NCBI GenBank assembly: GCA_017307855.1
Contig: JAFKGD010000010.1
Location: 124,001-188,000 of the forward strand
Source: Burkholderiales bacterium
GTDB taxonomy: Bacteria > Pseudomonadota > Gammaproteobacteria > Burkholderiales > Burkholderiaceae_C
Length of the DNA: 64,000 nucleotides
Direction: 5' to 3'
The notes beneath the pieces are model-generated. The model saw nothing but the letters and a program-made list of their open reading frames with translations, was not told where the DNA came from and ran no database searches. Positions 9,232 through 22,411 of this stretch are shown in pieces. Numbering within the stretch: the stretch's first letter is position 1; every line of letters starts with the position of its first letter. The translations under genes were made by a program, and so were the position numbers.

Positions 9232-9275
9232 TGTCCGGAGAGCCATAACCGCAAGGCCCTCATGCCATCCGGACA
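9232..9275 (+). other. Inverted repeat upstream of tRNA-Leu
   Basis: TGTCCGGA (9232-9239) and TCCGGACA (9268-9275) are perfect 8-bp arms separated by 28 bp, lying 13 bp before the tRNA. It may fold in the 5' leader of the precursor tRNA or bind a regulator. The role is unknown. Confidence 0.4.
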
Positions 9276-9288
9276 AGCTCAGAAAACC

Positions 9289-9373
9289 GCCGTCGTGGTG
9301 AAATTGGTAGACACGCTATCTTGAGGGGGTAGTGGCGAAAGCTGTGCGAGTTCGAGTCTCGCCGACGGCACCA
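9289..9373 (+). tRNA. tRNA-Leu (anticodon GAG)
   Basis: Acceptor arms GCCGTCG and CGACGGC pair perfectly, with discriminator A and an encoded CCA (9371-9373). The anticodon stem CTATC/GGTAG closes a 7-nt loop with GAG at 9323-9325, and a T-loop TTCGAGT is present. The extended variable arm typical of class II tRNA-Leu lies between them. It decodes CUC and CUU codons. It sits between secG and nuoA, a frequent arrangement in Comamonadaceae. Confidence 0.97.
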
Positions 9374-9378
9374 AATAT

Positions 9379-9408
9379 GGCTGGCCGGGTGCATGCGCCG
9401 GGCCAGCC
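9379..9408 (+). other. Hairpin between tRNA-Leu and nuoA
   Basis: GGCTGGCC (9379-9386) pairs with GGCCAGCC (9401-9408). There is no T-run, so termination is unlikely. It may mark the 3' processing site of the tRNA or protect the 5' end of the nuo transcript. Confidence 0.45.
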
Positions 9409-9430
9409 CCAGCGGTAGCAGCGCCCCAAG

Positions 9431-9790
9431 ATGAACCTAGACCAGTACCTTCCCGTCCTATTGTTCATCCTCGTGGGCATCGCGGTGGGTGTGCTGCCCC
9501 AGGCGCTCGGCTACATCCTCGGCCCGAACCGCCCGGATGCCGCGAAAAACTCCCCTTACGAGTGCGGCTTCGAGGCCTTCGAGGACGCGCGCATGAAGTT
9601 CGACGTGCGCTACTACCTCGTCGCCATCCTGTTCATCCTGTTCGATCTGGAGATCGCTTTCCTCTTTCCTTGGGCCGTCGCGCTCAAGGACGTGGGGATC
9701 GTCGGCTTCTGGTCGGTGGTGATCTTCCTGGGCATCCTCGTCGTGGGCTTCGTCTACGAGTGGAAGAAGGGCGCGCTGGACTGGGAATGA
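9431..9790 (+). CDS. nuoA: NADH-quinone oxidoreductase subunit A
   Basis: Small membrane subunit at the junction of the peripheral and membrane arms of complex I. The 119 residues show three transmembrane helices. The conserved loop [34 protein letters not shown] is cited here by its key pieces: YECGFE, with the redox-switch cysteine, and FDVRYY. It is the first gene of the 14-gene operon and is separated from the tRNA by 57 bp. Confidence 0.97.
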   Translation: MNLDQYLPVLLFILVGIAVGVLPQALGYILGPNRPDAAKNSPYECGFEAFEDARMKFDVRYYLVAILFILFDLEIAFLFPWAVALKDVGIVGFWSVVIFLGILVVGFVYEWKKGALDWE

Positions 9791-9832
9791 TGAGGGTACG
9801 GACGACACACGGCCGACTCGGAAGGAAGCACG

Positions 9833-10312
9833 ATGATTGAAGGTGTGATGAAAGAAGGCTTCATCACCACGAGCTATGACGCCGTGGTGAACTGGGCCAA
9901 GACCGGCTCGCTCTGGCCCATGACCTTCGGTCTGGCCTGTTGCGCGGTCGAGATGATGCATGCGGCTGCTGCGCGCTACGACATCAGCCGCTTCGGCGCC
10001 GAGGTGTTCCGCGCCAGCCCGCGCCAGTCCGATCTGATGATCGTGGCCGGCACGCTGTGCAACAAGATGGCGCCGGCGCTGCGCAAGGTCTACGACCAGA
10101 TGTCCGAGCCGCGTTGGGTGCTCTCGATGGGCTCTTGCGCCAATGGCGGTGGCTACTACCACTACAGCTACTCCGTCGTGCGAGGTTGCGACCGCATCGT
10201 GCCGGTCGACGTCTACGTGCCGGGCTGCCCACCCACGGCCGAAGCGCTGCTCTACGGGATCATCCAGCTTCAGCAGAAGATCCGGCGCACCAACACCATT
10301 GCGCGCGTCTGA
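9833..10312 (+). CDS. nuoB: NADH-quinone oxidoreductase subunit B
   Basis: Carries the terminal [4Fe-4S] cluster N2 that passes electrons to ubiquinone. Ligands are visible as adjacent Cys36-Cys37 in [10 protein letters not shown], Cys102 in SMGSCANGG and Cys132 in VPGCPP. Length 159 residues is normal for the family. The start ATG is preceded by GGAAGGA. It lies between nuoA and nuoC in the standard order. Confidence 0.98.
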   Translation: MIEGVMKEGFITTSYDAVVNWAKTGSLWPMTFGLACCAVEMMHAAAARYDISRFGAEVFRASPRQSDLMIVAGTLCNKMAPALRKVYDQMSEPRWVLSMGSCANGGGYYHYSYSVVRGCDRIVPVDVYVPGCPPTAEALLYGIIQLQQKIRRTNTIARV

Positions 10313-10321
10313 GGGGATCGC

Positions 10322-10933
10322 ATGAGTGAAATTGCCATCCGTCCCGAAGCCCTGCGGGACGCTGTCGCTGCTGCGCTGGGCGAACGTGCCCGCAGCGTGA
10401 CCGTCGCCCTCGGCGAGGTCACTGCGGTCGTCAACGCCGCCACCTATTACGAAGCGATGCAGATCCTGCGCGATGCGCCGGGCTGCCGTTTCGATCTGCT
10501 GTCCGACCTGTGCGGTGTCGATTACTCCACCTATGGCGATGGCCTGTGGGAAGGCGCGCGTTTCTGCGTGGTGTCGCACCTGCTGTCGATCGAGCTGAAC
10601 CAGCGCGTGCGCGTGAAAGTGTTCTGTGCCGACGACGACCTGCCGGCCGTGGCTTCGGTCAATCCCCTGTGGAACTCGGCCAACTGGTTCGAGCGCGAGG
10701 CGTTCGATCTGTACGGCATCGTGTTCGAAGGCCACGAAGATCTGCGCCGCATCCTGACCGACTACGGTTTCATCGGTCACCCGTTCCGCAAGGACTTCCC
10801 GATCTCGGGCCACGTCGAGATGCGCTACGACGCCGAGCAGCGCCGCGTGGTCTACCAGCCCGTGACCATCGAGCCGCGCGAGATCATTCCCCGCGTCATC
10901 CGTGAAGACAATTACGGTGAAGGCCTGAACTGA
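10322..10933 (+). CDS. nuoC: NADH-quinone oxidoreductase subunit C
   Basis: 30-kDa-type subunit of the complex I connecting fragment, 203 residues. The conserved signature ERE(A)[23 protein letters not shown] is recognised by ERE, DLYGI and HPDLRR-like pieces near residues 123-147, and PFRKDFP follows. It is encoded separately from nuoD, unlike the fused nuoCD of enterobacteria. This is the usual betaproteobacterial state. Confidence 0.97.
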   Translation: MSEIAIRPEALRDAVAAALGERARSVTVALGEVTAVVNAATYYEAMQILRDAPGCRFDLLSDLCGVDYSTYGDGLWEGARFCVVSHLLSIELNQRVRVKVFCADDDLPAVASVNPLWNSANWFEREAFDLYGIVFEGHEDLRRILTDYGFIGHPFRKDFPISGHVEMRYDAEQRRVVYQPVTIEPREIIPRVIREDNYGEGLN

Positions 10934-10934
10934 C

Positions 10935-12188
10935 ATGGCCGAAATCAAGAACTACACCCTGAACTTCGGCCCGCAGCATCCGGCCGCGCACGGCGTGCTG
11001 CGTCTGGTGCTCGAGCTGGACGGCGAAGTCGTCCAGCGTGCCGATCCGCACATCGGCCTGCTGCACCGCGCCACCGAGAAGCTGGCCGAGACGCGCACGT
11101 ACATCCAGTCGCTGCCCTACATGGACCGGCTCGACTACGTGTCGATGATGTGCAACGAACACGCCTACTGCCTGGCTGTCGAGAAGCTGCTGGGCCTGGA
11201 AGTGCCGCTGCGCGCGCAGTACATCCGCGTGATGTTCTCCGAGATCACCCGCATCCTCAACCACCTGATGTGGCTGGGCTCGCACGGCAACGACTGTGGC
11301 AGCTCCACCATGCTGATCTACGCGTTCCGCGAGCGCGAGGACCTGTTCGATGCCTACGAGGCAGTGTCGGGTGCGCGCATGCATGCGGCCTACTTCCGTC
11401 CGGGTGGCGTGTACCGCGACCTGCCGGACACCATGCCGCAGTACAAGGCGAACAAGATCCGCAATGCCCGTGGCATCGCGAAGCTCAACGAGAACCGCCA
11501 GGGCTCGCTGCTGGACTTCCTGGAAGACTTCACGCAGCGCTTCCCGAAGCTGATGGACGAGTACCACACGCTGTTCACCGACAACCGGATCTGGAAGCAG
11601 CGCACGGTCGGCATCGGCGTGCTCACGCCCGAGCGCGCCATCAATCTCGGCATGACGGGTCCGATGTTGCGCGGTTCCGGCGTCGCCTGGGACCTGCGCA
11701 AGAAGCAGCCCTACGACGTCTACGACCGCGTGGACTTCGACGTCCCCGTGGGCAAGACCGGCGACAGCTTCGACCGCTACCTGGTGCGCATGGAAGAGAT
11801 GGCGCAGTCCAACCGCATCATCAAACAGTGCATCGACTGGCTGCGCGCCAACCCGGGCCCGGTGATCACGGACAACCACAAGATCGCGCCGCCCGCGCGC
11901 GAGGCCATGAAGGCCAACATGGAAGAGCTGATCCACCATTTCAAGCTCTTCACCGAAGGCTTCCACGTGCCGCCGGGCGAGGCCTATGCCGCCGTCGAGC
12001 ACCCGAAGGGCGAGTTCGGCATCTACTTCGTCAGCGACGGTGCCAACAAGCCCTACCGCATGAAGATCCGTCCGCCCGGGTTCGTGCACCTGGCCGCGCT
12101 CAACGAGATGACCGTGGGCCACATGCTGGCCGACACCGTGGCCATCATCGGCACGCTGGACATCGTTTTCGGAGAGATTGATCGATGA
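10935..12188 (+). CDS. nuoD: NADH-quinone oxidoreductase subunit D
   Basis: 49-kDa-type subunit forming most of the ubiquinone-binding cavity next to cluster N2. The 417 residues begin with the typical [22 protein letters not shown] region (key pieces GPQHPAAHG and ELDGE), and [12 protein letters not shown] and the quinone-pocket YMDRLDY follow. It starts one base after the nuoC stop and overlaps nuoE by ATGA. Confidence 0.98.
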   Translation: MAEIKNYTLNFGPQHPAAHGVLRLVLELDGEVVQRADPHIGLLHRATEKLAETRTYIQSLPYMDRLDYVSMMCNEHAYCLAVEKLLGLEVPLRAQYIRVMFSEITRILNHLMWLGSHGNDCGSSTMLIYAFREREDLFDAYEAVSGARMHAAYFRPGGVYRDLPDTMPQYKANKIRNARGIAKLNENRQGSLLDFLEDFTQRFPKLMDEYHTLFTDNRIWKQRTVGIGVLTPERAINLGMTGPMLRGSGVAWDLRKKQPYDVYDRVDFDVPVGKTGDSFDRYLVRMEEMAQSNRIIKQCIDWLRANPGPVITDNHKIAPPAREAMKANMEELIHHFKLFTEGFHVPPGEAYAAVEHPKGEFGIYFVSDGANKPYRMKIRPPGFVHLAALNEMTVGHMLADTVAIIGTLDIVFGEIDR

Positions 12189-12727
12189 GCTCGCATCACG
12201 CACCTTCCGACGCTGCGCCGGTGCCACCGCTCGCGGCGTCCACGCTCGCGCGCTTCGACCGCGAGGTCGCCAAGTACCCGAAAGAGCAGGCCCTGTCGGC
12301 CGTGATGGCCTGCCTGGCCATCGTTCAGCAGGAGCATGGCTGGGTCAGCCCCGCGCACGAACGCGAGATCGCCGCGCACCTGGGCGTCGCGCCCATGGCC
12401 GTGCACGAGGTCACGACCTTCTACAACATGTACAACCAGCGCCCGGTGGGCCGGTTCAAGTTGGGCGTGTGCACCAACCTGCCGTGCCAGTTGCGCGGCG
12501 GTGCCGATGCGTTGCACCATCTCGAGCGCAGGCTTGGCGTTGAGATGGGCGGCACGACGGCCGACGGCCTGTTCACGCTGCAGCAGAACGAGTGCCTGGG
12601 CGCGTGTGCCGATGCGCCGGTGATGCTGGTCAACGACCGCAACATGTGCAGCTTCATGAGCCATGACAAGCTCGATCAGCTGATCGATGCGCTCACGGCC
12701 GAAGCCGGCAAGACGGAGGCCCAGTGA
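12185..12727 (+). CDS. nuoE: NADH-quinone oxidoreductase subunit E
   Basis: Thioredoxin-fold subunit of the NADH-oxidising module that binds the [2Fe-2S] cluster N1a. The four ligands are visible as C-x4-C in [11 protein letters not shown] and C-x3-C in [11 protein letters not shown]. Length 180 residues is normal. The ATG overlaps the nuoD stop (ATGA) and its own TGA overlaps the nuoF ATG (TGATG), so the three are translationally coupled. Confidence 0.97.
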   Translation: MSSHHAPSDAAPVPPLAASTLARFDREVAKYPKEQALSAVMACLAIVQQEHGWVSPAHEREIAAHLGVAPMAVHEVTTFYNMYNQRPVGRFKLGVCTNLPCQLRGGADALHHLERRLGVEMGGTTADGLFTLQQNECLGACADAPVMLVNDRNMCSFMSHDKLDQLIDALTAEAGKTEAQ

Positions 12728-14118
12728 TGTCGGTCGACCAGATCCTCTCGCAATTCGCGGCCACGGGCCTGCAGACCTGCTTCCACGACCGCCACATAGA
12801 GCCGCAGATCTACAAGGATCTCAACGGCAGCAACTGGCGCCTCAAGGACTACGAGGCGCGCGGCGGCTACCAGGCGCTGCGCCGCATCCTCGGGCAGGAC
12901 GGTTCGCCGCCGGCCGAGGACGGCAGCGTGGGCCTCACGCAGGACCAGGTCATCGCCACGCTGAAGGAGTCCGCACTGCGCGGCCGCGGCGGCGCGGGCT
13001 TCCCCACGGGCCTGAAGTGGAGCTTCATGCCCCGCCAGTTCCCGGGCCAGAAGTACCTGGTGTGCAATTCCGACGAGGGCGAGCCCGGTACCTGCAAGGA
13101 CCGCGACATCCTCATGTACAACCCGCACATCGTGATCGAGGGCATGGCCATCGCCGCCTACGCGATGGGCATCTCGGTGGGCTACAACTACATCCACGGC
13201 GAGATCTTCGAGGTGTACGAGCGCTTCGAGGAAGCCCTGGAAGAGGCCCGCGCGGCCGGCTATCTGGGCGACAACCTGCTGGGCAGCAAGTTCAGCTTCC
13301 AGCTGCACGGCCACCATGGTTTCGGTGCCTACATCTGCGGTGAGGAAACCGCGCTGCTCGAATCGCTGGAAGGCAAGAAGGGCCAACCGCGCTTCAAGCC
13401 GCCGTTCCCGGCCAGCTTCGGCCTGTACGGCAAGCCGACCACCATCAACAACACGGAGACGTTCGCGGCCGTGCCGTGGATCATCCGCAATGGCGGTGCA
13501 GCGTACCTCGCCTGCGGCAAGCCCAACAACGGCGGCACCAAGATCTTCTCGGTGTCGGGCGACGTCGAGAAGCCGGGCAACTACGAGATTCCGCTGGGCA
13601 CGCCATTCTCCAAGCTGCTCGAACTCGCGGGCGGCGTGCGCGCCGGCCGCCAGCTCAAGGCCGTGATCCCCGGCGGGTCGTCCGCCCCGGTGCTGCCGGC
13701 CGCCGTGATGATGGAATGCACGATGGACTACGACTCCATCGCCAAGGCGGGCTCGATGCTCGGCTCGGGTGCCGTCATCGTGATGGACGACAGCCGCGAC
13801 ATGGTCGAGAGCCTGCTGCGCCTGTCGTACTTCTACATGCACGAATCGTGCGGCCAGTGCACGCCGTGCCGTGAGGGTACCGGCTGGATGTGGCGCGTGA
13901 TCGAGCGCATCCAGCACGGGCAGGGCAGGGCCGAAGACCTCGCGCTGCTCAACTCGGTGGCCGACAACATCCAGGGCCGCACCATCTGCGCCCTCGGCGA
14001 CGCTGCGGCCATGCCGGTGCGCGCCATGATCAAGCACTTCCGCCCCGAGTTCGAGGCGAAGATCGCCCGCGCCGCGCAAGCCCGCGCCGCAGCAACGCAA
14101 GCGCCGAGCGCCTCCTGA
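12727..14118 (+). CDS. nuoF: NADH-quinone oxidoreductase subunit F
   Basis: 51-kDa-type flavoprotein that oxidises NADH through FMN and holds [4Fe-4S] cluster N3. The glycine-rich [13 protein letters not shown] region binds NADH and FMN, with [14 protein letters not shown] continuing the FMN site. Cluster ligands are in [12 protein letters not shown] and a later Cys in TICALGD. The ATG at 12727 is chosen; a GTG three bases earlier is in frame but would sit within the nuoE stop overlap. The length is 463 residues. Confidence 0.97.
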   Translation: MSVDQILSQFAATGLQTCFHDRHIEPQIYKDLNGSNWRLKDYEARGGYQALRRILGQDGSPPAEDGSVGLTQDQVIATLKESALRGRGGAGFPTGLKWSFMPRQFPGQKYLVCNSDEGEPGTCKDRDILMYNPHIVIEGMAIAAYAMGISVGYNYIHGEIFEVYERFEEALEEARAAGYLGDNLLGSKFSFQLHGHHGFGAYICGEETALLESLEGKKGQPRFKPPFPASFGLYGKPTTINNTETFAAVPWIIRNGGAAYLACGKPNNGGTKIFSVSGDVEKPGNYEIPLGTPFSKLLELAGGVRAGRQLKAVIPGGSSAPVLPAAVMMECTMDYDSIAKAGSMLGSGAVIVMDDSRDMVESLLRLSYFYMHESCGQCTPCREGTGWMWRVIERIQHGQGRAEDLALLNSVADNIQGRTICALGDAAAMPVRAMIKHFRPEFEAKIARAAQARAAATQAPSAS

Positions 14119-14120
14119 CC

Positions 14121-16262
14121 ATGATCGAAATCGAACTCGACGGCCGCAAGGTCGAAGTCGCCGAAGGCAGCATGGTGATGCATGCGGCCGAGAAGGCCGG
14201 CACCTACATCCCGCACTTCTGCTATCACAAGAAGCTCTCGATCGCCGCCAACTGCCGCATGTGCCTGGTGGACGTCGAGAAGGCGCCCAAGCCCATGCCG
14301 GCCTGCGCCACGCCGGTCACGCAGGGCATGATCGTGCGCACCAAGAGCGAGAAGGCCATCAAGGCCCAGCAGTCCGTGATGGAGTTCCTGCTGATCAACC
14401 ACCCGCTCGACTGCCCCATCTGCGACCAGGGCGGCGAATGCCAGCTCCAGGATCTGGCCGTGGGCTATGGCGGTTCTTCTTCCCGCTACGAGGAAGAAAA
14501 GCGCGTGGTGTTCCACAAGGACATCGGCCCGCTCGTCTCGATGGAGGAGATGAGTCGCTGCATCCATTGCACCCGCTGCGTGCGCTTCGGCCAGGAAGTG
14601 GCCGGCGTGATGGAGCTGGGCATGTCCAACCGCGGCGAGCATTCCGAGATCGAATCCTTCCTGGGCGACTCGGTCGACTCCGAGCTGTCGGGCAACATGA
14701 TCGACATCTGCCCCGTGGGCGCGCTCACCAGCAAGCCGTTCCGCTACAGCGCCCGCACCTGGGAACTGTCGCGACGCAAGTCGGTCAGCCCGCACGACGG
14801 CACCGGCGCCAACCTGATCGTGCAGGTCAAGAACCACAAGGTCATGCGCGTGGTGCCGCTGGAGAACGAAGCCGTCAACGAATGCTGGATCGCCGACCGC
14901 GACCGCTTCTCGTACGAAGCCGTCAACAGCGAAGACCGCCTCACGCAGCCCATGATCAAGCAGGGCGGCCAGTGGCAGACGGTCGACTGGCAGACCGCGC
15001 TCGAATACGTGGCCAACGGCCTGCGCAAGATAAAGTCCGACCACGGCGCCGCTTCCATCGGCACGCTGGCCAGCCCGCACAGCACGCTCGAAGAGCTGCA
15101 CCTGGCCGGCGCCTTCATGCGTGCCCTGGGCAGCGAGAACATCGACACGCGCCTTCGCGCCGCCGACTTCACGGCCACGGCGGGCACGGCCCGCTGGCTG
15201 GGCACGCCGATCGCTTCGCTGTCGCAACTTCAGCGCGTGCTGGTGGTGGGCTCCAACCTCCGCAAGGACCATCCGCTGTTCGCGCAGCGCATCCGCCAGG
15301 CCGTGCGTCGCGGCGGCAAGCTGTCGGTGGTGAATGCCGCCGAGCAGGATTGGGCCATGCCCGTCGCGCAATCGCTGCTGGCCGAGCCCGGCCAGTGGGC
15401 GCAGGCGCTGGCCGACATCGCCGCCGCCATCGCTGGCGAGAAGGGCGTCGCCGCTCCGACAACCGGCAACGCCACCGATGCCGCCCAGGCCATCGCGAAA
15501 TCGCTGCTGGGCGGTGACCGCAAGGCCGTGTTGCTGGGCAACGCCGCGGCCCATCATCCGCGCGCCTCCAGCCTGCTGGCCCTGGCCAACTGGATCGGTG
15601 AGCAGACCGGCGCCACCGTCGGCTACCTCACCGAAGCCGCCAACACCGTGGGCGCACCGCTGGCCGGCGCGCTGCCGGGCGAGGGCGGCCTCAACGCGGC
15701 CCAGATGCTGGCCGGTGGCCTGAAGGCCGTGCTGCTGCTGGCCACCGAGCCCGAGTTCGACTCGGCGGCCGGTGCTGCCTCGGCTGCGGCACTGGCACAG
15801 GCCGAGATGGTCGTCACGCTGAGTCCGTTCAAGGCCAACCTCGCCTTCAGCGACGTGCTGCTGCCCATCGCTCCCTTCACCGAAACCTCGGGCACGTTCG
15901 TCAATGCCGAAGGCCGTGCGCAGGGCTTCCACGCCGTCGTGCGCCCGCTGGGCGAGACGCGCCCGGCCTGGAAGGTGATCCGCGTGCTGGCCAACCTGCT
16001 GGGCCTGCCCGGCTTCGATTTCGAAGCCTCCACCGACGTGCTGGCCCGCGTGGCCGGCGGCCAGGTGAAGGCGGGCGAGACTGTGCCGGCCACGCTGCTG
16101 TCCAATGCCGCCACGGGCGCGATCGACCTGTCCACGACGGCGGCAGCGCCCGTGTCCGCGTCGATCTACCAGCTCGACGGCCTGGTGCGCCGTGCCACCT
16201 CGCTGCAACTCACGGCCGATGCCCGCGCCGCGCTCACCGCCGCCGAAGGAGTCACGCCATGA
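14121..16262 (+). CDS. nuoG: NADH-quinone oxidoreductase subunit G
   Basis: Largest peripheral-arm subunit, 713 residues, with an electron wire of iron-sulfur clusters. The N-terminal [2Fe-2S] ligands lie in [18 protein letters not shown]. The His/Cys cluster is in [18 protein letters not shown], and the next [4Fe-4S] in [10 protein letters not shown] with ICPVGAL. The molybdopterin-oxidoreductase-like domain follows. The four cysteines of the extra cluster N7, present in E. coli NuoG, are not seen after residue 220, so this is the shorter form. The start ATG is two bases after nuoF, and the end overlaps nuoH by ATGA. Confidence 0.97.
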   Translation: MIEIELDGRKVEVAEGSMVMHAAEKAGTYIPHFCYHKKLSIAANCRMCLVDVEKAPKPMPACATPVTQGMIVRTKSEKAIKAQQSVMEFLLINHPLDCPICDQGGECQLQDLAVGYGGSSSRYEEEKRVVFHKDIGPLVSMEEMSRCIHCTRCVRFGQEVAGVMELGMSNRGEHSEIESFLGDSVDSELSGNMIDICPVGALTSKPFRYSARTWELSRRKSVSPHDGTGANLIVQVKNHKVMRVVPLENEAVNECWIADRDRFSYEAVNSEDRLTQPMIKQGGQWQTVDWQTALEYVANGLRKIKSDHGAASIGTLASPHSTLEELHLAGAFMRALGSENIDTRLRAADFTATAGTARWLGTPIASLSQLQRVLVVGSNLRKDHPLFAQRIRQAVRRGGKLSVVNAAEQDWAMPVAQSLLAEPGQWAQALADIAAAIAGEKGVAAPTTGNATDAAQAIAKSLLGGDRKAVLLGNAAAHHPRASSLLALANWIGEQTGATVGYLTEAANTVGAPLAGALPGEGGLNAAQMLAGGLKAVLLLATEPEFDSAAGAASAAALAQAEMVVTLSPFKANLAFSDVLLPIAPFTETSGTFVNAEGRAQGFHAVVRPLGETRPAWKVIRVLANLLGLPGFDFEASTDVLARVAGGQVKAGETVPATLLSNAATGAIDLSTTAAAPVSASIYQLDGLVRRATSLQLTADARAALTAAEGVTP

Positions 16263-17335
16263 TCGACGCGCTCTACAACGGCGGCCTCGGCCTGGTGGCC
16301 GCCCCGTGGTGGACCAACGCCGCCTGGCCCGTCATCTGGGCCATGATCAAGATCGTCGCCGTGCTGGCGCCGCTGATGGGCGCCGTGGCCTACCTCACCC
16401 TCTGGGAGCGCAAGCTGCTGGGCTGGATGCAGGTGCGCGTGGGCCCCAACCGCGTGGGACCGCTGGGCCTGTTGCAGCCGATCGCCGACGCGCTGAAGCT
16501 GCTGACCAAGGAAATCATCAACCCCAGCGCGGCCTCCAAGGGGCTGTTCCGCCTGGGCCCGATCATGGCCATCATGCCGGCCCTGGCCGCCTGGGTCGCG
16601 ATACCGTTCGGTCCCGAGGCGGTGATCGCCAACGTGAATGCCGGACTGCTGCTGATCATGGCCATCACCTCGATCGAGGTGTACGGCGTGATCATCGCGG
16701 GCTGGGCCTCCAATTCGAAGTACGCCTTCCTGGGCGCGCTGCGCGCCTCGGCCCAGATGGTCAGCTACGAAATCGCCATGGGTTTCTGCCTGGTGGTGGT
16801 CATCATGGTGTCGGGCAGCATGCACCTGGGCGAGATCGTGGCCCAGCAGGGCCGCGGCATGATGGCCGAGCAGGGCATGACCTTCCTGTCCTGGAACTGG
16901 CTGCCGCTGCTGCCGATCTTCTTCGTCTACATCATCTCGGGCATCGCCGAAACCAACCGCCACCCCTTCGACGTGGTGGAAGGCGAGGCCGAAATCGTGG
17001 CCGGCCACATGGTCGAGTACTCGGGCATGGGCTTCGCCATCTTCTTCCTGGCCGAATACGCCAGCATGTGGCTGGTGTCCATCCTGGCCGCGCTGATGTT
17101 CCTGGGCGGATGGCTGCCTCCGTTCGCTTTCCTCGACTTCATCCCGGGCTGGATCTGGCTGGGCCTGAAGACCTGCTTCGTCGTGTCGCTGTTCATCTGG
17201 TTCCGCGCCACCTTCCCGCGCTTCCGCTACGACCAGATCATGCGTCTGGGCTGGAAGATCTTCATCCCCGTGACGCTGGTCTGGCTGCTGCTCATCGGCG
17301 GCTGGATGCAGACGTCCTGGAACATCTTCAAATGA
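16259..17335 (+). CDS. nuoH: NADH-quinone oxidoreductase subunit H
   Basis: Eight-helix membrane subunit that forms the quinone-entry channel and links the arms of complex I. Visible are the conserved [20 protein letters not shown] loop (key pieces ERKLLGWMQ and GPNRVGP) and [20 protein letters not shown]. The latter carries the acidic residues of the E-channel. The 358 residues are standard. It is coupled to nuoG by a four-base overlap. Confidence 0.98.
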   Translation: MIDALYNGGLGLVAAPWWTNAAWPVIWAMIKIVAVLAPLMGAVAYLTLWERKLLGWMQVRVGPNRVGPLGLLQPIADALKLLTKEIINPSAASKGLFRLGPIMAIMPALAAWVAIPFGPEAVIANVNAGLLLIMAITSIEVYGVIIAGWASNSKYAFLGALRASAQMVSYEIAMGFCLVVVIMVSGSMHLGEIVAQQGRGMMAEQGMTFLSWNWLPLLPIFFVYIISGIAETNRHPFDVVEGEAEIVAGHMVEYSGMGFAIFFLAEYASMWLVSILAALMFLGGWLPPFAFLDFIPGWIWLGLKTCFVVSLFIWFRATFPRFRYDQIMRLGWKIFIPVTLVWLLLIGGWMQTSWNIFK

Positions 17336-17346
17336 GGTCGAGCCCC

Positions 17347-17865
17347 ATGACGACCCAGACCACGATCGCTCCTTCGACGTTCTCGCTCAAGGACTTCCTG
17401 TCCAGCTTCATGCTGGCCGAACTCTTCAAGGGCATGGCGCTCACGGGCCGCTATCTCTTCAGCCGCAAGGTGACCGTGCAGTTCCCCGAGGAGAAGACGC
17501 CGCTGTCGCCGCGCTTCCGCGGCCTGCACGCCCTGCGCCGCTACGAGAACGGCGAAGAGCGCTGCATCGCCTGCAAGCTGTGCGAGGCCGTGTGCCCCGC
17601 CATGGCCATCACGATCGAATCCGACGTGCGCGACGACGGCAGCCGCCGCACCACGCGCTACGACATCGATCTGACCAAGTGCATCTTCTGCGGCTTCTGC
17701 GAAGAAAGCTGCCCGGTGGACTCCATCGTCGAGACGCACATCTTCGAATACCACGGCGAAAAGCGCGGCGACCTGTACTTCACCAAGGACATGCTGCTGG
17801 CCGTGGGCGACCGCTACGAGCCCGAGATCGCGGCTGCCAAGGCGGCCGACGCCAAGTACCGCTGA
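17347..17865 (+). CDS. nuoI: NADH-quinone oxidoreductase subunit I
   Basis: Ferredoxin-like subunit with two [4Fe-4S] clusters (N6a and N6b). Ligand motifs are [16 protein letters not shown] and [16 protein letters not shown], about 40 residues apart. An amphipathic N-terminal helix anchors it to the membrane face. The ATG at 17347 gives 172 residues; the longer open frame upstream overlaps nuoH and is a shadow. Confidence 0.97.
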   Translation: MTTQTTIAPSTFSLKDFLSSFMLAELFKGMALTGRYLFSRKVTVQFPEEKTPLSPRFRGLHALRRYENGEERCIACKLCEAVCPAMAITIESDVRDDGSRRTTRYDIDLTKCIFCGFCEESCPVDSIVETHIFEYHGEKRGDLYFTKDMLLAVGDRYEPEIAAAKAADAKYR

Positions 17866-17886
17866 CGTCACCACAAGAACGACACC

Positions 17887-18537
17887 ATGGACGCCAAGAC
17901 CGGTTTCTTCTACCTGTTCTCGCTGGTGCTGCTGTTCGCAGCCTTTCGGGTCATCACGTCGCGCAATCCCGTGCACGCCGTGCTCTACCTCATGCTCGCC
18001 TTCTCGCAGGCTTCCGCCGTGTGGCTGCTGCTCAAGGCCGAGTTCCTCGCCATCGTGCTCGTGCTCGTCTACCTGGGCGCGGTGATGGTGCTGTTCCTGT
18101 TCGTCGTGATGATGCTCGACCTGAACGTCGATGCACTGCGGCGCGGGTTCTGGAAGCATTTCCCGCTGGCGGCGCTCTTCGCCGCGATCATCGCGCTCGA
18201 GATGGCGCTGGTGGTGCTGGGTGGCGCCTTCAACTGGTCCACGCCGATCGCTGCCTCGCCGGCCGACAACACCCGTGCCCTCGGGATGCTGCTCTATACC
18301 GAGTACCTGTTCCCGCTGGAAATCGCCGCCGTGCTGCTTCTGGTGGCCATCATCGCTGCCATCGCCCTGACGCTGCGCCAGCGCAAGGACAGCAAGTTCA
18401 TCGATCCCTCCGATCAGGTCCGCGTGAAGGCACGCGACCGCCTCGAAGTGGTCAGGGTTGCCGTGACGCGCGCGCCCGCCGAGCCGGTGGCCGATGCTGC
18501 GGCCGACGGTTCGACCCCCGTGGAGAAGAAGGCATGA
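17887..18537 (+). CDS. nuoJ: NADH-quinone oxidoreductase subunit J
   Basis: Membrane subunit with five helices. The conserved third-helix stretch [27 protein letters not shown] is identified by [12 protein letters not shown], which contains the pi-bulge segment important for proton coupling. The length of 216 residues includes a charged cytoplasmic tail. Overlap with nuoK is ATGA. Confidence 0.96.
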   Translation: MDAKTGFFYLFSLVLLFAAFRVITSRNPVHAVLYLMLAFSQASAVWLLLKAEFLAIVLVLVYLGAVMVLFLFVVMMLDLNVDALRRGFWKHFPLAALFAAIIALEMALVVLGGAFNWSTPIAASPADNTRALGMLLYTEYLFPLEIAAVLLLVAIIAAIALTLRQRKDSKFIDPSDQVRVKARDRLEVVRVAVTRAPAEPVADAAADGSTPVEKKA

Positions 18538-18842
18538 CGCTCACCCTCGGACATTTCCTCGCCCTGGGCGCGATCCTGTTCGCGCTGTCGGTTCTGGGCA
18601 TCTTCCTGAACCGCAAGAACCTGATCGTGCTGCTCATGGCCATCGAGCTGATGCTGCTGGCGGTCAACATGAACTTCGTCGCGTTCTCGCACTACCTGGG
18701 CGACATGCACGGCCAGATCTTCGTGTTCTTCATCCTGACCGTGGCCGCGGCCGAATCGGCCATCGGCCTGGCGATCCTCGTGCTGCTGTTCCGCAACAAG
18801 TCCAGCATCAGCGTGGACGAGATCAATACGCTCAAGGGTTGA
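18534..18842 (+). CDS. nuoK: NADH-quinone oxidoreductase subunit K
   Basis: Three-helix membrane subunit, 102 residues, homologous to MrpC. Two conserved glutamates of the proton-translocation path are visible in [11 protein letters not shown] and [11 protein letters not shown]. The chosen ATG overlaps the nuoJ stop. nuoL follows seven bases later. Confidence 0.97.
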   Translation: MTLTLGHFLALGAILFALSVLGIFLNRKNLIVLLMAIELMLLAVNMNFVAFSHYLGDMHGQIFVFFILTVAAAESAIGLAILVLLFRNKSSISVDEINTLKG

Positions 18843-18849
18843 AGCAGAA

Positions 18850-20907
<2,058 letters not shown>

Positions 20908-20920
20908 GGAGAAGAAGAAC

Positions 20921-22396
20921 ATGGGTTTGCTCAGCCTTGCCATCTGGACGCCGATCTTCGTCGGTGTGCTGCTGCTGGCACTCGGGCGCGATGAACATGC
21001 CGGCGCGGTGCGCTGGCTCGCGCTGGCCGGCGCCATCGCCGGCTTCCTGGTCACGCTTCCGCTCTACACCGGCTTCGACACCGCCTCGGCGGCCATGCAG
21101 TTCGTCGAGAAGGCGTCCTGGATCGACCGTTTCAGCATCAACTACCACCTGGGCGTCGACGGCATCTCGATGTGGTTCGTGCTGCTCACCGCGTTCATCA
21201 CCGTGATCGTGGTGATCGCCGCGTGGGAAGTGATCACCGAACGCGTGAACCAGTACATGGGCGCGTTCCTTATCCTCTCGGGGCTCATGATCGGCGTGTT
21301 CAGCGCGCTCGACGGTGTGCTGTTCTATGTGTTCTTCGAGGCCACGCTGATCCCGATGTACCTGATCATCGGCATCTGGGGCGGCCCCAACCGCATCTAC
21401 GCGGCGTTCAAGTTCTTCCTGTACACGTTGCTGGGCTCGCTGCTGATGCTGGTGGCCCTGGTCTACCTGTACAACGTCTCCGGCGGCAGCTTCGACATCC
21501 TCACCTGGCACAAGCTGCCACTGTCCTCGCTGGCGCAGACGCTGCTGTTCTTCGCTTTCTTCGCCGCCTTCGCCGTCAAGGTGCCGATGTGGCCGGTGCA
21601 CACCTGGCTTCCCGACGTGCACGTCGAGGCGCCCACGGGTGGCTCGGCCGTGCTGGCGGCCATCATGCTGAAGCTGGGCGCCTACGGCTTCCTGCGCTTC
21701 TCGATGCCGATCGCGCCCGATGCCGCGCACGAATGGGCTTGGCTCATGATCGCGCTGTCGCTCATCGCCGTGATCTACGTGGGCATGGTGGCCATGGTGC
21801 AGCAGGACATGAAGAAACTGGTGGCGTATTCGTCCGTGGCGCACATGGGCTTCGTCACGCTGGGCTTCTTCCTGTTCAACGACCTGGGCGTGGCCGGCGG
21901 CATCGTGCAGATGATCGCGCACGGCTTCGTCTCGGGCGCCATGTTCCTCTCGATCGGCGTGCTGTACGACCGCGTGCATTCGCGCCAGATCGCCGACTAC
22001 GGCGGGGTGGTCAACACCATGCCGAAGTTCGCCGCGTTCGCGCTGCTGTTCGCCATGGCCAACTGCGGCCTGCCGGGCACGGCCGGGTTCGTGGGCGAGT
22101 GGATGGTGATCCTGGGCGCCGTGAAGTACAACTTCTGGATCGGCGCGCTGTCGGCCACCGCGCTGATCTTCGGCGCCGCCTACACGCTGTGGATGTTCAA
22201 GCGTGTCTACCTGGGTCCGGTCACCAACGACAACGTGCGCGAGCTGCAGGACATCAACGCCCGAGAGTTCCTCGTGCTGGCGCTGCTGGCGATCGCCGTG
22301 CTCTACATGGGCATCCATCCGAAACCGTTCACCGACGTCATGGATGCGTCGGTGGCCGAGTTCCTGAGACACGTCGCGGTCTCCAAACTGAACTGA
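20921..22396 (+). CDS. nuoM: NADH-quinone oxidoreductase subunit M
   Basis: Antiporter-like membrane subunit, 491 residues and about 14 helices. Conserved elements are FFEATLIPMYLIIGIWGG (channel glutamate), KVPMWPVHTWLPDVHVEAPTGGS (key lysine and TGGS turn) and MVQQDMKKLVAYSSVAHMGF. It begins 13 bp after nuoL. Confidence 0.97.
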   Translation: MGLLSLAIWTPIFVGVLLLALGRDEHAGAVRWLALAGAIAGFLVTLPLYTGFDTASAAMQFVEKASWIDRFSINYHLGVDGISMWFVLLTAFITVIVVIAAWEVITERVNQYMGAFLILSGLMIGVFSALDGVLFYVFFEATLIPMYLIIGIWGGPNRIYAAFKFFLYTLLGSLLMLVALVYLYNVSGGSFDILTWHKLPLSSLAQTLLFFAFFAAFAVKVPMWPVHTWLPDVHVEAPTGGSAVLAAIMLKLGAYGFLRFSMPIAPDAAHEWAWLMIALSLIAVIYVGMVAMVQQDMKKLVAYSSVAHMGFVTLGFFLFNDLGVAGGIVQMIAHGFVSGAMFLSIGVLYDRVHSRQIADYGGVVNTMPKFAAFALLFAMANCGLPGTAGFVGEWMVILGAVKYNFWIGALSATALIFGAAYTLWMFKRVYLGPVTNDNVRELQDINAREFLVLALLAIAVLYMGIHPKPFTDVMDASVAEFLRHVAVSKLN

Positions 22397-22411
22397 GTAG
22401 AGAGAACTGCC

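Noticed and set aside
9379-9408. Terminator separating tRNA-Leu and nuoA
   Set aside because: No T-run after the stem.
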